Source: Candidatus Shapirobacteria bacterium
GTDB taxonomy: Bacteria > Patescibacteriota > Microgenomatia > UBA12405
Assembly (NCBI GenBank): GCA_020056515.1
Contig: JAGVHP010000052.1
Location: 1-11,784 of the forward strand
Reading direction: 5' to 3'
DNA: 11,784 nt
The notes below the pieces were generated by a model. That model was not told where the DNA came from. It searched no databases and saw nothing but the letters and a program-made list of their open reading frames with translations. Of this stretch, positions 5,008-11,444 are shown piece by piece. The position numbers were made by a program, and so were the translations under genes. The first letter of the stretch is position 1, and each line of letters begins with the position of its first letter.

Positions 5008-5013
5008 AGTATA
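5008..5013 (-). promoter_or_regulatory. Possible -10 element for the tRNA-Ile array
   Basis: Minus-strand TATACT (5013-5008) lies 10 nt upstream of the 5' end of the first tRNA-like unit (4997), in the short gap after the cohesin-like gene. No convincing -35 is seen. It could drive the array containing tRNA-Ile. Confidence 0.4.
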
Positions 5014-5024
5014 TCATCAATAAT

Positions 5025-5549
5025 TTACAAAACCGACACCTTAAAACCCAAAAATTGAAAATCTCCCTCTCCTGTTTTCCCCTTCTCCCAAACCCCCACT
5101 TCCGGTCTCCGACCACTACTCATTATCATTCCTCCCTTCTTCAACCCGCTCATTTTTACTGTTGCCAAAACAGTCGTCCCATTAGGTAACACCGCCCCCA
5201 ACTGGCTTGTTTTTGCCTGGATTCTGATTTTCCCAAAGTTTTCATCCACTTCTTCTGCCAACACCTGGTCAAAAATATTCTCGTTTACTTTTACTTCACC
5301 AATCTTCACCACTGTCAGATCATACTGAAATTCCAAGTTGTAGCTGACCACCGCCCCTCCGGAATAATTTGCCTTGATTTCAAAAGTTTTTTCTTTTCCC
5401 GTCTCCACCTTTCCTTCCGGTTCGAAAAATATTTGCTTTTCTCCGCCACTTGGTTGTACTGGTAGTTTTATTCCCGTTTTGCCATTCATCCAGGCAAACC
5501 CAAACATTACTAAAAGTAGCCCACCCAATGCCAACAATACCGGTTTCAT
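5025..5549 (-). CDS. Membrane-anchored cohesin-like beta-sandwich protein
   Basis: A 174-residue protein with an N-terminal hydrophobic segment (residues 4-20, LLALGGLLLVMFGFAW core) serving as a signal anchor, a linker (21-37), and an extracytoplasmic domain from about 39. The domain resembles the cohesin/carbohydrate-binding fold: IFFEPEGKVETGKEKTFEI, an internal pattern of an invariant mean-value statement (YNLEFQYDLTVVKIGEV) and ATVKMSGLKKG near the end, as in bacterial cohesin-domain lipoproteins and anchors. In Patescibacteria such proteins occur without dockerins, so the partner is unknown. The start at 5549 follows the upstream ATP-grasp stop by 9 nt; the box TAGAAT lies exactly 6 nt before the ATG, so it may also have its own leaderless start. 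Fold assignment is by pattern only. Confidence 0.65.
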   Translation of the reverse strand: MKPVLLALGGLLLVMFGFAWMNGKTGIKLPVQPSGGEKQIFFEPEGKVETGKEKTFEIKANYSGGAVVSYNLEFQYDLTVVKIGEVKVNENIFDQVLAEEVDENFGKIRIQAKTSQLGAVLPNGTTVLATVKMSGLKKGGMIMSSGRRPEVGVWEKGKTGEGDFQFLGFKVSVL

Positions 5550-5558
5550 ATTCTAATT

Positions 5559-6461
5559 CTATGTCATTTTCAAAATCATTTCCACTACTGCTCTTCCCAC
5601 ATTAACTCTCGTGGCTTGCTCAAAACCCTTAAACTGGCATTGCCGGTTTACTTCCAGTACATAATTTTTTCCTTCTTGATCCTTCATAATATCCACTCCA
5701 CAATAATCTAATTTGCACACCTTTGCCACATTTTGAGCCAATTCTTTTTCGATCTCCGACAGCTCCCATCTCTCTACTTTTCCTCCCAAACTATAATTAC
5801 TCCTGAACTCCTCCCCCACCGCCGACCTTTTCATCGCCCCAATGGCTTTTCCCCCAATCACAATCACCCGCAAATCCCATTTGGTTGGCAAATATTTTTG
5901 CCACAAAAACATTCCCAGATTTTTTTCGTTAATTTTTCCTAAAAATTTTTCCACCTCCCCCCAATTCTCAAATTTCCTGACACTTTTTCCTTGATACCCC
6001 CTCTCATGTTTGGCAATTACCGGATATCCCCAATCCAAAAAGTCACTTACCTGATTTTTTGTATAAAAAATTTTTGTCGGCACTACCGGAATCTTCTCTA
6101 CTATATACAGTGCGTGTTGGGCGATCTTTCCCATTCTTGTCCAGCGTAAATATCCTTCTCCGTTGACACAGTAAATTCCTTTCTTTTGCAAAAATCTTAT
6201 TAACATGTTTCTACCTTCGGTATATTTGCCGCTCTTAGTCCCCGCCACCCGAAACCACACTCCCATTGTATTTTCCGCCGTTATTTCTTCTCCGGCCACA
6301 TATACTTTTGGGTTTTCATTGTTTAGGTCAAATACCATCTCCCTATACATCGCTCTCTTCACTTTTATTCCCATCTTCCCCGCCTCTTCCTCCAATCTAT
6401 CCACCTCAAACTGACTCTGTATTGGCGACATAGTAAAAGCGATTATTTGTTTATTTGACAT
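5559..6461 (-). CDS. RimK-like ATP-grasp ligase (paralogue 1)
   Basis: A 300-residue ATP-grasp enzyme of the RimK type, predicted to join a carboxylate to an amine through an acyl-phosphate, using ATP and Mg2+. Visible landmarks are the adenine/phosphate region PVIAKHERGYQGKSV (147-161, K151), DLRVIVIGGKAIGAMKR (196-212), FRSNYSLGG (219-227), CGVDIM (254-259, D257) and the metal-binding LEVNRQCQFKGF (269-280, E270 and N272). The residues after the metal-binding Asn differ from the NSSPG of classical RimK, as in the next gene, so the pair forms its own subfamily. It follows the second ATP-grasp gene by 40 nt. A TACAAA-like box lies close to the ATG and no usable Shine-Dalgarno is near. The substrate cannot be read from sequence. 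Confidence 0.85.
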   Translation of the reverse strand: MSNKQIIAFTMSPIQSQFEVDRLEEEAGKMGIKVKRAMYREMVFDLNNENPKVYVAGEEITAENTMGVWFRVAGTKSGKYTEGRNMLIRFLQKKGIYCVNGEGYLRWTRMGKIAQHALYIVEKIPVVPTKIFYTKNQVSDFLDWGYPVIAKHERGYQGKSVRKFENWGEVEKFLGKINEKNLGMFLWQKYLPTKWDLRVIVIGGKAIGAMKRSAVGEEFRSNYSLGGKVERWELSEIEKELAQNVAKVCKLDYCGVDIMKDQEGKNYVLEVNRQCQFKGFEQATRVNVGRAVVEMILKMT

Positions 6462-6472
6462 ATATTTGTATT

Positions 6473-6520
6473 TCTCCCTTTCCTCAAAGGGAGATGCCCC
6501 ACTACTGTGGGGAGAGGGAT
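6473..6520. repeat. Dispersed double-hairpin repeat, copy A
   Basis: TCTCCCTTT, a short loop and AAAGGGAGAT, then CCCCAC..GTGGGG and AGAGGGAT. The same layout recurs at 7682-7730 with shared ends and a variable middle. The 3' end of the upstream ATP-grasp gene runs into it and takes its last residues (KSLSPQ) and stop from the repeat. Confidence 0.75.
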
Positions 6521-7575
6521 TTTAAAAATTTAACAATTTCCATTGGCACATCAATCCCCGTCGCCTTCATAAATCCCCAAAACTGCGGCCCTTTATTCAC
6601 CTCAAGTATTGCCCAATCTTTAGGATTATTACTTAATTCGTAATTTTGAGCCTTGCGAAATCCTGTGGACTTAATTGATAATTGATAATTGATTCTTGGC
6701 ATCACATCCACCCCCGCCACCATCAATCCGCACACTTTTGCCGCTTTAACCGCCATTTCTTTAATTTCTTCCGGTAAATCACTCACCTCCACCTCTCCTC
6801 CTACCGAGTAATTATTTCTAAAATCTTTTTTATCTCTCCGATATCTCTTCATTACCCCCAACACCCTCTCTCCTAATACCAGCACCCGATAATCCCCCTC
6901 ATTTTCTATATATTCCTGTAACATATATCTTTTCCCCTCCTCCGTCTCACTCTTTCTTAGTTCCTTAATCAACTTTTCCAATTCCTCTAAATTATTCGCC
7001 TTAAACACTCTTGTCCCCCGATCCCCCCCCGAACCTTTTAAAATCACCGGAAAAGAAAAAGGGGGTGGTGTGTTTTTACCGATGCAGTTGGGCGAAATCA
7101 CATTTTTAGGGCGAAATTGAGCCTGCATCGCAGACTCGCCTGAGCCCAAAAAATTGTGACGAGCCGATAACTGCGAGGTCATTACCTCATACAAATACCA
7201 CAAACTTCCATAAACCGTTTTTGGCACCGGTATCCCCACTTCTTTTAATTTCATCATCTGCCACGCCTTACAGGCGTATGATGGTTTTCCGCTTTTTACT
7301 AATGGATCCACTACTATCACCTCTTTTTTTAATTGCTTTAGTACCAGATCCACCTCTTCCCAATGTTTCCCTGTCGTTCTAAAAAACACTACCTCAAATT
7401 GGTTTAAATCTTCCCCCCGCAAACTTACCTTTCCTGTTTCCGTCTCAAAACTGACTAAATTGTACGAAACCAATTTCAAATCAACTTTTAGTTTCTTTGC
7501 CGCCTCCCTAATCATCACCAAATGCCTCGTTATCTTCCCTCCGTAAAATAAAGCTATTTTAGTTCTGTTTTTCAT
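6502..7575 (-). CDS. RimK-like ATP-grasp ligase (paralogue 2) with two in-frame insertions
   Basis: A 357-residue ATP-grasp enzyme related to its downstream neighbour. Landmarks: pre-ATP-grasp domain (6-100), PVILKGSGGDRGTRV (176-190, K180), DYRVLVLGERVLGVMKR (228-244), FRNNYSVGG (252-260), AGVDVM (287-292, D290) and LEVNKGPQFWGF (324-335, E325, N327). Two segments absent from the paralogue interrupt the domain: residues about 133-172 (7060-7179), made from DNA with a 9-bp direct repeat GGGCGAAAT and an 8-bp inverted repeat CGATGCAG, and about 294-319 (6619-6696), containing tandem TTGATAA-type units. Both preserve frame and all key residues. The C-terminus ends within a dispersed repeat. The start is the ATG at 7575, with TATAAA 5 nt upstream and the ATP-grasp-protease gene ending 28 nt before it. 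Confidence 0.85.
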   Translation of the reverse strand: MKNRTKIALFYGGKITRHLVMIREAAKKLKVDLKLVSYNLVSFETETGKVSLRGEDLNQFEVVFFRTTGKHWEEVDLVLKQLKKEVIVVDPLVKSGKPSYACKAWQMMKLKEVGIPVPKTVYGSLWYLYEVMTSQLSARHNFLGSGESAMQAQFRPKNVISPNCIGKNTPPPFSFPVILKGSGGDRGTRVFKANNLEELEKLIKELRKSETEEGKRYMLQEYIENEGDYRVLVLGERVLGVMKRYRRDKKDFRNNYSVGGEVEVSDLPEEIKEMAVKAAKVCGLMVAGVDVMPRINYQLSIKSTGFRKAQNYELSNNPKDWAILEVNKGPQFWGFMKATGIDVPMEIVKFLKSLSPQ

Positions 7576-7603
7576 AAAAATTTATATTGTTACTTTAAAA
7601 ATC

Positions 7604-9088
7604 TTACTCCCCGCCCTGCCTGCCCGCCTCTGGAGGGTCAAGGGAGGGGTCGGGGGTGGGTTTGTTCTTATTTTTAGTTTCTCTCCCTTTCTTCAAAGGG
7701 AGATACCCTGCCACCGGCGGGGAGAGGGATTTGGCTGAAATTAAAAATCCTTCCAAATCCTTTCTTCCCAGCAAAAATTTTGTCCTCAACTTCTCCCTAT
7801 CCGCCACATTTACTGCTGTTATCACCTTCAAGCCCTTAAGCCAAAAAGTCACCCCGACCACCGGCCTGTCCTTATGTTTTCCCAAACTCGATTTGTAGTG
7901 CCTAAAATACAGCACCCGCTCCGGCTGCAATAATCCCAACTTTACCGCCAGATTTCTGTCAATTGAGCTTCTGAATGCCCCCGTGTCCACCTTAGCCCTC
8001 ACCTCCACCACCCGATGCTTTCCTTGCCGTATTACCGGGCTTTTCTCCAGTAATGGTGCAAAACCCTTGGGGATTTTTACTCGGATTATTTCTAGTGGTT
8101 GAATTGTTTTCGCTTTCTCTTTTAATTCCACCTTTTCGGCGAATTTTTCCCCAAACAGATATTTAGACAATAAAATAGCATGTTCAGTACTTCGTACCGT
8201 CACGTCTTCCACTTTTTCCATCCGTCTCCTCAACCCCGCCTTGTTGCAAATCTGAATCGACAATCCCGGCCTGGCATTTACTTCCAACACTTCCGGCCCC
8301 CTCTCTTTGTCCAGCACTATATCCACCCCCAAAAATCCGAGACCCCTTATTGCTTCCTGGCACTTGATGGCCGTTTCCAGTATCTCCCGCCACTCTGGTA
8401 TTTTTATCCCGTTTACTTTAATCTCCCTCTTTTTACCAAAATCGTATATTTTCTCTACCGCTGTTCCTTTACCCTCAATTCCAAAAGTAGTAATTCCTGT
8501 TGCCATATCCACCCCTAGCCCTATCGCCCCCTGTTGCAAATTTGCCTTACCGCCACTCTTTTCAGTGGGCAGTCTTAGCATGGCCATTACCGGTACTTTA
8601 TTAAAAACAATCACCCGGATATCCGGTGTTCCCCATTTGGTTAAATTTAAAAACATTGGATGAATTTTAATTCTTTCCTCCAACAGGACACTGTCTGGAT
8701 TTCCATGAAGGCTATATTTACCCATCAGGATTTCCTGACAGTGGTGCCGCAAATCTCCCACATTTACCAAAGATCCATCCAATTTATGCCACTCTCCTGC
8801 CCACTTACCTTTTCTTCTCACAATAACTATTCCTTCCCCTCCGTAGCCGGACACCGGCTTTACCACAAAATTTCCTTCCAGTTTCTCCCAGGCATAGTCC
8901 TCCACTTCTTCCCAATCCCGAAAACGGGCTAATAGCTTTGGCACCCCTACTCCGACTTTCATCAAACACTTTTTGGTTTTGTATTTACTGTCGGCCACCA
9001 TTCTTCCCCGACTGCTGTTTCTTCTAAGATACACCTTATTTCTCTCATTCTTGGTCAAAAATTGCCGGTACTGTTTTAAATTAAACAT
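7604..9088 (-). CDS. Fusion of RimK-related ATP-grasp ligase with a RimB-like aspartyl protease domain
   Basis: A 494-residue two-domain protein. Residues about 1-310 form an ATP-grasp of the alpha-L-glutamate-ligase-related (sugar-transfer-associated) type: FVVKPVSGYGGEGI (74-87, K77), PDIRVIVFNKVPVMAMLR (155-172), NLQQGAIGLGVDMATG (183-198), GVDIVLD (254-260) and metal-binding LEVNARPGL (268-276). Residues about 345-452 match the retropepsin-like RimB/putative ATP-dependent zinc protease fold: VRAKVDTGAFRSSI with catalytic-type DTGA (368-371) and LLGRKDLEGFLI (439-450). These two activities are usually separate genes beside a 7-TM transglutaminase-like protein; here they are fused and the 7-TM gene is next upstream. 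The last about 40 residues derive from two dispersed repeats. The ATG at 9088 lacks a Shine-Dalgarno. Confidence 0.85.
   Translation of the reverse strand: MFNLKQYRQFLTKNERNKVYLRRNSSRGRMVADSKYKTKKCLMKVGVGVPKLLARFRDWEEVEDYAWEKLEGNFVVKPVSGYGGEGIVIVRRKGKWAGEWHKLDGSLVNVGDLRHHCQEILMGKYSLHGNPDSVLLEERIKIHPMFLNLTKWGTPDIRVIVFNKVPVMAMLRLPTEKSGGKANLQQGAIGLGVDMATGITTFGIEGKGTAVEKIYDFGKKREIKVNGIKIPEWREILETAIKCQEAIRGLGFLGVDIVLDKERGPEVLEVNARPGLSIQICNKAGLRRRMEKVEDVTVRSTEHAILLSKYLFGEKFAEKVELKEKAKTIQPLEIIRVKIPKGFAPLLEKSPVIRQGKHRVVEVRAKVDTGAFRSSIDRNLAVKLGLLQPERVLYFRHYKSSLGKHKDRPVVGVTFWLKGLKVITAVNVADREKLRTKFLLGRKDLEGFLISAKSLSPPVAGYLPLKKGRETKNKNKPTPDPSLDPPEAGRQGGE
7607..7661. repeat. GC-rich repeat translated as the ligase-protease C-terminus
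   Basis: A short, strongly GC-rich tract whose minus strand reads PTPDPSLDPPEAGRQGGE at the end of the ATP-grasp-protease gene. The composition and low-complexity peptide differ from the rest of the protein. I judge it to be a dispersed repeat that has entered the 3' end of the gene; only one copy is in this window. Confidence 0.5.
7682..7730. repeat. Dispersed double-hairpin repeat, copy B
   Basis: Same organisation as 6473-6520: TCTCCCTTT, loop, AAAGGGAGAT, then CCCTGCC..GGCGGGG and AGAGGGAT. It lies inside the ligase-protease gene just after the protease domain and is translated as KSLSPPVAGYLPLKKGRE. Confidence 0.75.
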
Positions 9089-9184
9089 AGAATTTAGAAA
9101 TAATTTTTATATTTATTTAAAATAAATTTTTTGAGTAATTGAACGTATACATTCACCCACGAAAAAAATTTTGTTTTAAATAAA

Positions 9185-9904
9185 TTAACTTTTTTTTCTA
9201 ATCGCTTTTTTAAATCTCTTTATCTCCGTCAATCTGATTCCCGTATAATTTCCTACCATCAAATTAATTACCACTGTCACCACAATTATTGCTTCAGGAT
9301 ACCTCAATACTACCTCAGCCACCCCCTGCCACCCCATAGCTACCGATCCTAATATGGCCAATCCCAAAGTTCCCAAAGTCAGCTTTATTGCCTCCTTTTT
9401 ACTTTTAACTAGTTGAGTTCTGGTAAATTCTTCGGCTAAAAGTATCATAAACAGCACTGGGAAAATCGAAATATTGCTAATATCTACCAACTTTGATCCG
9501 GTTGACACTACCATCAATCCAAACACCCCCACCGATATTAATACCAGCCCCAAGGCCCGAGCCGGCCAAAAATGCAATCTTAGTTTCCTCAAAAGTAAAT
9601 TACTCAAAATTGATATCATCAGAATCGCCCCAAACAAAATCAGCCCACCGGCAATTCCGGTTGCCGACAGTGCCACCGCTATCATTGTCGGTACAAAAAT
9701 CCCGTACCCGCTAACCCCGAGAACATAATGCATTACCGATACTAAAGTCGCCAACAGTGGCAGCAATAAAAGCATTACAATCGTTTTCGCCTCTACTCCA
9801 TTGGCTATTGCTCTCTCTATTACCTTACTTTGGGCTAAAACTGGGCCAACACTTCCCAAAAAACCAAGCCAAAAAAGAAAAATTATTAGAGCGGTTTTTT
9901 TCAT
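9185..9904 (-). CDS. Seven-helix membrane protein of the 7TM-transglutaminase-associated type
   Basis: A 239-residue protein with an N-terminal signal-like segment (5-24, probable cleavage after PVLA-Q) and about seven further hydrophobic helices near 41-63, 68-85, 86-105, 115-134, 146-160, 172-191 and 203-219. The pattern LLLLPLLATLVSVMHYVLG, GIFVPTMIAVAL and LLRKLRL, with the later LAEEFTRTQ, matches what is known of the 7TM module usually fused to an inactive transglutaminase domain in bacterial amidoligase clusters. Here the transglutaminase part is missing: only 15 residues separate the signal from the first helix. It probably anchors or handles the substrate of the ATP-grasp and protease encoded downstream after 96 nt of AT-rich DNA. 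The start at 9904 follows a promoter 45 nt upstream. Confidence 0.75.
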   Translation of the reverse strand: MKKTALIIFLFWLGFLGSVGPVLAQSKVIERAIANGVEAKTIVMLLLLPLLATLVSVMHYVLGVSGYGIFVPTMIAVALSATGIAGGLILFGAILMISILSNLLLRKLRLHFWPARALGLVLISVGVFGLMVVSTGSKLVDISNISIFPVLFMILLAEEFTRTQLVKSKKEAIKLTLGTLGLAILGSVAMGWQGVAEVVLRYPEAIIVVTVVINLMVGNYTGIRLTEIKRFKKAIRKKS

Positions 9905-9949
9905 AATTTTCTATCTATTTATCTACTCATCTATCTAAACTTGTGGCGT

Positions 9950-9976
9950 ATTATAGCACTAATTTTTACCCGTCAA
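9950..9976 (-). promoter_or_regulatory. Promoter of the 7TM/ATP-grasp operon
   Basis: Minus-strand TTGACG (9976-9971), a short 15-bp spacer and TATAAT (9955-9950). Transcription should start near 9943 with a leader of about 39 nt containing ATCTA-type tandem repeats. It lies back to back with the pilin promoter. Confidence 0.6.
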
Positions 9977-9993
9977 CCCCCTCACCATATTAT

Positions 9994-10002
9994 TGGTATA
10001 AT
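9994..10002 (+). promoter_or_regulatory. Extended -10 promoter of the pilin array
   Basis: TGGTATAAT is an extended -10 element (TG at 9994-9995, TATAAT at 9997-10002) with no good -35. The expected start near 10009 leaves only about four bases before the ATG at 10013. Confidence 0.6.
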
Positions 10003-10012
10003 TAACCCAGAC

Positions 10013-10315
10013 ATGGTTGATATTGGCAAGCTACCTCTCACTCCCGGCACTGACGTTGGCACCAAATACGCCGATTTTGGTACCCTGGTTACTTTAATTC
10101 TCAAAAATGGACTGACCCTAGCCGGTGTAATTCTTCTGGTTTTGATTCTTGTTGGTGGTGTTATGTATATTGCTGCCGCCGGTAGTGATGATTCCAAAAA
10201 ACTAGCCTCCGCTTCATCCACCATCACCAGTGCCCTGATTGGCTTCTTGGTAATTTTTTGTAGTTACTTTATAATCCAGATTATCGAGGTCATCACTGGC
10301 CTTAAAATATTGTGA
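10013..10315 (+). CDS. T4SS/VirB2-TrbC-like pilin paralogue 1
   Basis: A 100-residue two-helix membrane protein, presumed pilin subunit of a type IV secretion or related pilus. Helix 1 spans about 24-53, followed by the short conserved polar turn AAAGSDDSKKL (54-64) and helix 2 at about 71-95 (ALIGFLVIFCSYFIIQII). The pattern G-x-x-Y-I-A, Asp-Lys-Lys turn, then T-x-A-L-I-G-F recurs in all five tandem genes. I prefer the ATG at 10013 because the extended -10 box ends 10 nt upstream; a TTG-started extension from 9941 would run through that promoter. No Shine-Dalgarno. No signal peptide precedes the short N-terminal tail. Confidence 0.75.
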   Translation: MVDIGKLPLTPGTDVGTKYADFGTLVTLILKNGLTLAGVILLVLILVGGVMYIAAAGSDDSKKLASASSTITSALIGFLVIFCSYFIIQIIEVITGLKIL

Positions 10316-10388
10316 TTTTTATTTTTTTTAGAATTCAGAAAATTGAATTTGATTAAAAATTTTAAATTAAAAATTAAAAATTAAATCT

Positions 10389-10706
10389 GTGATCGGCATC
10401 TTAGGCAACATTTTAAATCCTACCAAGTATCAGAGTACCCAAGGTGAAGGCCTCTTTACCTTTTTAAGCAATCTTTTTAAATTTGCCGGAGTTATCGCCG
10501 GTATTATCTTCATTGTCCAGCTCTTAACTGCCGGTTACGACTACATTGCCAGTAATGACGATCCCAAAAAATTTCAAGCCGCTGGCAATAAAATTCTTCA
10601 CAGTCTCTTGGGCCTCGTTATTGTCGCCGGCGCTTTTATTCTCGCCGGTCTCGTTTCCCGCTTCACCGGTATAAATATTCTCAATCCCACTATCTATGGC
10701 CCCTAA
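10389..10706 (+). CDS. T4SS/VirB2-TrbC-like pilin paralogue 2
   Basis: A 105-residue paralogue starting at GTG. Helix 1 is at about 26-47, the turn is AGYDYIASNDDPKKFQAAG (48-66), and helix 2 lies at about 72-92 (LLGLVIVAGAFILAGL). The 73 nt separating it from paralogue 1 are extremely AT-rich with tandem TTAAAAA units and hold no gene. The upstream sequence has no Shine-Dalgarno and no clear -10 at the leaderless spacing, so the GTG start is the least certain of the array. Its end overlaps the next paralogue by 11 nt, implying translational coupling. Confidence 0.75.
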   Translation: MIGILGNILNPTKYQSTQGEGLFTFLSNLFKFAGVIAGIIFIVQLLTAGYDYIASNDDPKKFQAAGNKILHSLLGLVIVAGAFILAGLVSRFTGINILNPTIYGP

Positions 10707-11055
10707 CAAATACCTTGCCAATCTTACTGGTTCTCTTACCGGCCCGGGACTAAACCCCACCTCTCCTCTCGACGCTACCACCAAATTTGAAAAATTTGCC
10801 GGTCAAATTCTTGGCATCCTTACCATCATCGGCGTTCTCTACTTTATTATTCAAATTATTTTTGCTGGTTATTCCTATATCGCCTCCAAAGGTGACGAGA
10901 AAAACATGGAATCCTCCCGCAAGCGTCTCACCGAAGGTGTTCTTGGGCTGGTAATTATTGTTGTCGCTGTTGGCCTTGGTTCACTTTTAGCCAAACTTGC
11001 CGGCATTCCTAATGTTTTAGATATTAACGGTATGTTTACTAGGATGGGTTTATAA
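10696..11055 (+). CDS. T4SS/VirB2-TrbC-like pilin paralogue 3
   Basis: A 119-residue paralogue whose ATG lies 11 nt inside the end of paralogue 2. A longer polar N-terminus (1-30) precedes helix 1 (about 36-54, ILGILTIIGVLYFIIQIIF), the turn AGYSYIASKGDEKNMESSR (55-73) and helix 2 (about 79-100, VLGLVIIVVAVGLGSLL). This copy best matches the array consensus GYxYIASxGDxKxxExxR. It is probably a subunit of the same envelope structure as its neighbours, though division of labour among the copies is unknown. Confidence 0.8.
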   Translation: MAPNKYLANLTGSLTGPGLNPTSPLDATTKFEKFAGQILGILTIIGVLYFIIQIIFAGYSYIASKGDEKNMESSRKRLTEGVLGLVIIVVAVGLGSLLAKLAGIPNVLDINGMFTRMGL

Positions 11056-11062
11056 AAACTAT

Positions 11063-11413
11063 ATGATCAACTTTATCAAACCTGTTTACGCCGTAATTTG
11101 CAATCCGGCTCTCAAAGACTGTACTTCCTCCACCGACCCTGAAGGCTATACCAACAATGTTCTTCAGGGGGTTATTTCCATCCTCATTCTGGTAGCTGTC
11201 CTCTATTTTTTCTGGCACGTTGTCTTTGCCGGCTATCATCTTATCGCTACTGATGGTGACCAAAAGAAGTTTGAAACCGCCAAAGCTGAACTTACCAATT
11301 CTATTGTAGGCATAATTGCTATCTTTTGTGTTTTTGCCATTATCAAATTTATTGGCTTCGTTTTAGGCATTCAGGGGTTGGAAAACCTAAACCTCACCTG
11401 GCCCACCCTTTAA
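11063..11413 (+). CDS. T4SS/VirB2-TrbC-like pilin paralogue 4
   Basis: A 116-residue paralogue. Its N-terminus (MINFIKPVYAVICNPALKDC) contains two cysteines that the other copies lack and a VYA site like the end of a signal peptide, but with almost no hydrophobic core before it. Helix 1 is at about 35-54, the turn FAGYHLIATDGDQKKFETAK covers about 54-73, and helix 2 about 80-102. TATAAA (11051-11056) lies exactly 6 nt before the ATG and overlaps the stop of paralogue 3, so an additional leaderless start inside the operon is possible. Confidence 0.8.
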   Translation: MINFIKPVYAVICNPALKDCTSSTDPEGYTNNVLQGVISILILVAVLYFFWHVVFAGYHLIATDGDQKKFETAKAELTNSIVGIIAIFCVFAIIKFIGFVLGIQGLENLNLTWPTL

Positions 11414-11444
11414 ATTTTTATTAATTATTGATATTATTATCTCT

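Noticed and set aside
8180..8663. Several open frames on both strands opposite or overlapping the ATP-grasp-protease gene
   Set aside because: Shadows of a gene with strong codon bias; none has a start signal or family motif.
9941..10012. TTG-initiated N-terminal extension of pilin paralogue 1
   Set aside because: It would translate through the extended -10 promoter, and the added residues do not resemble the other paralogues.
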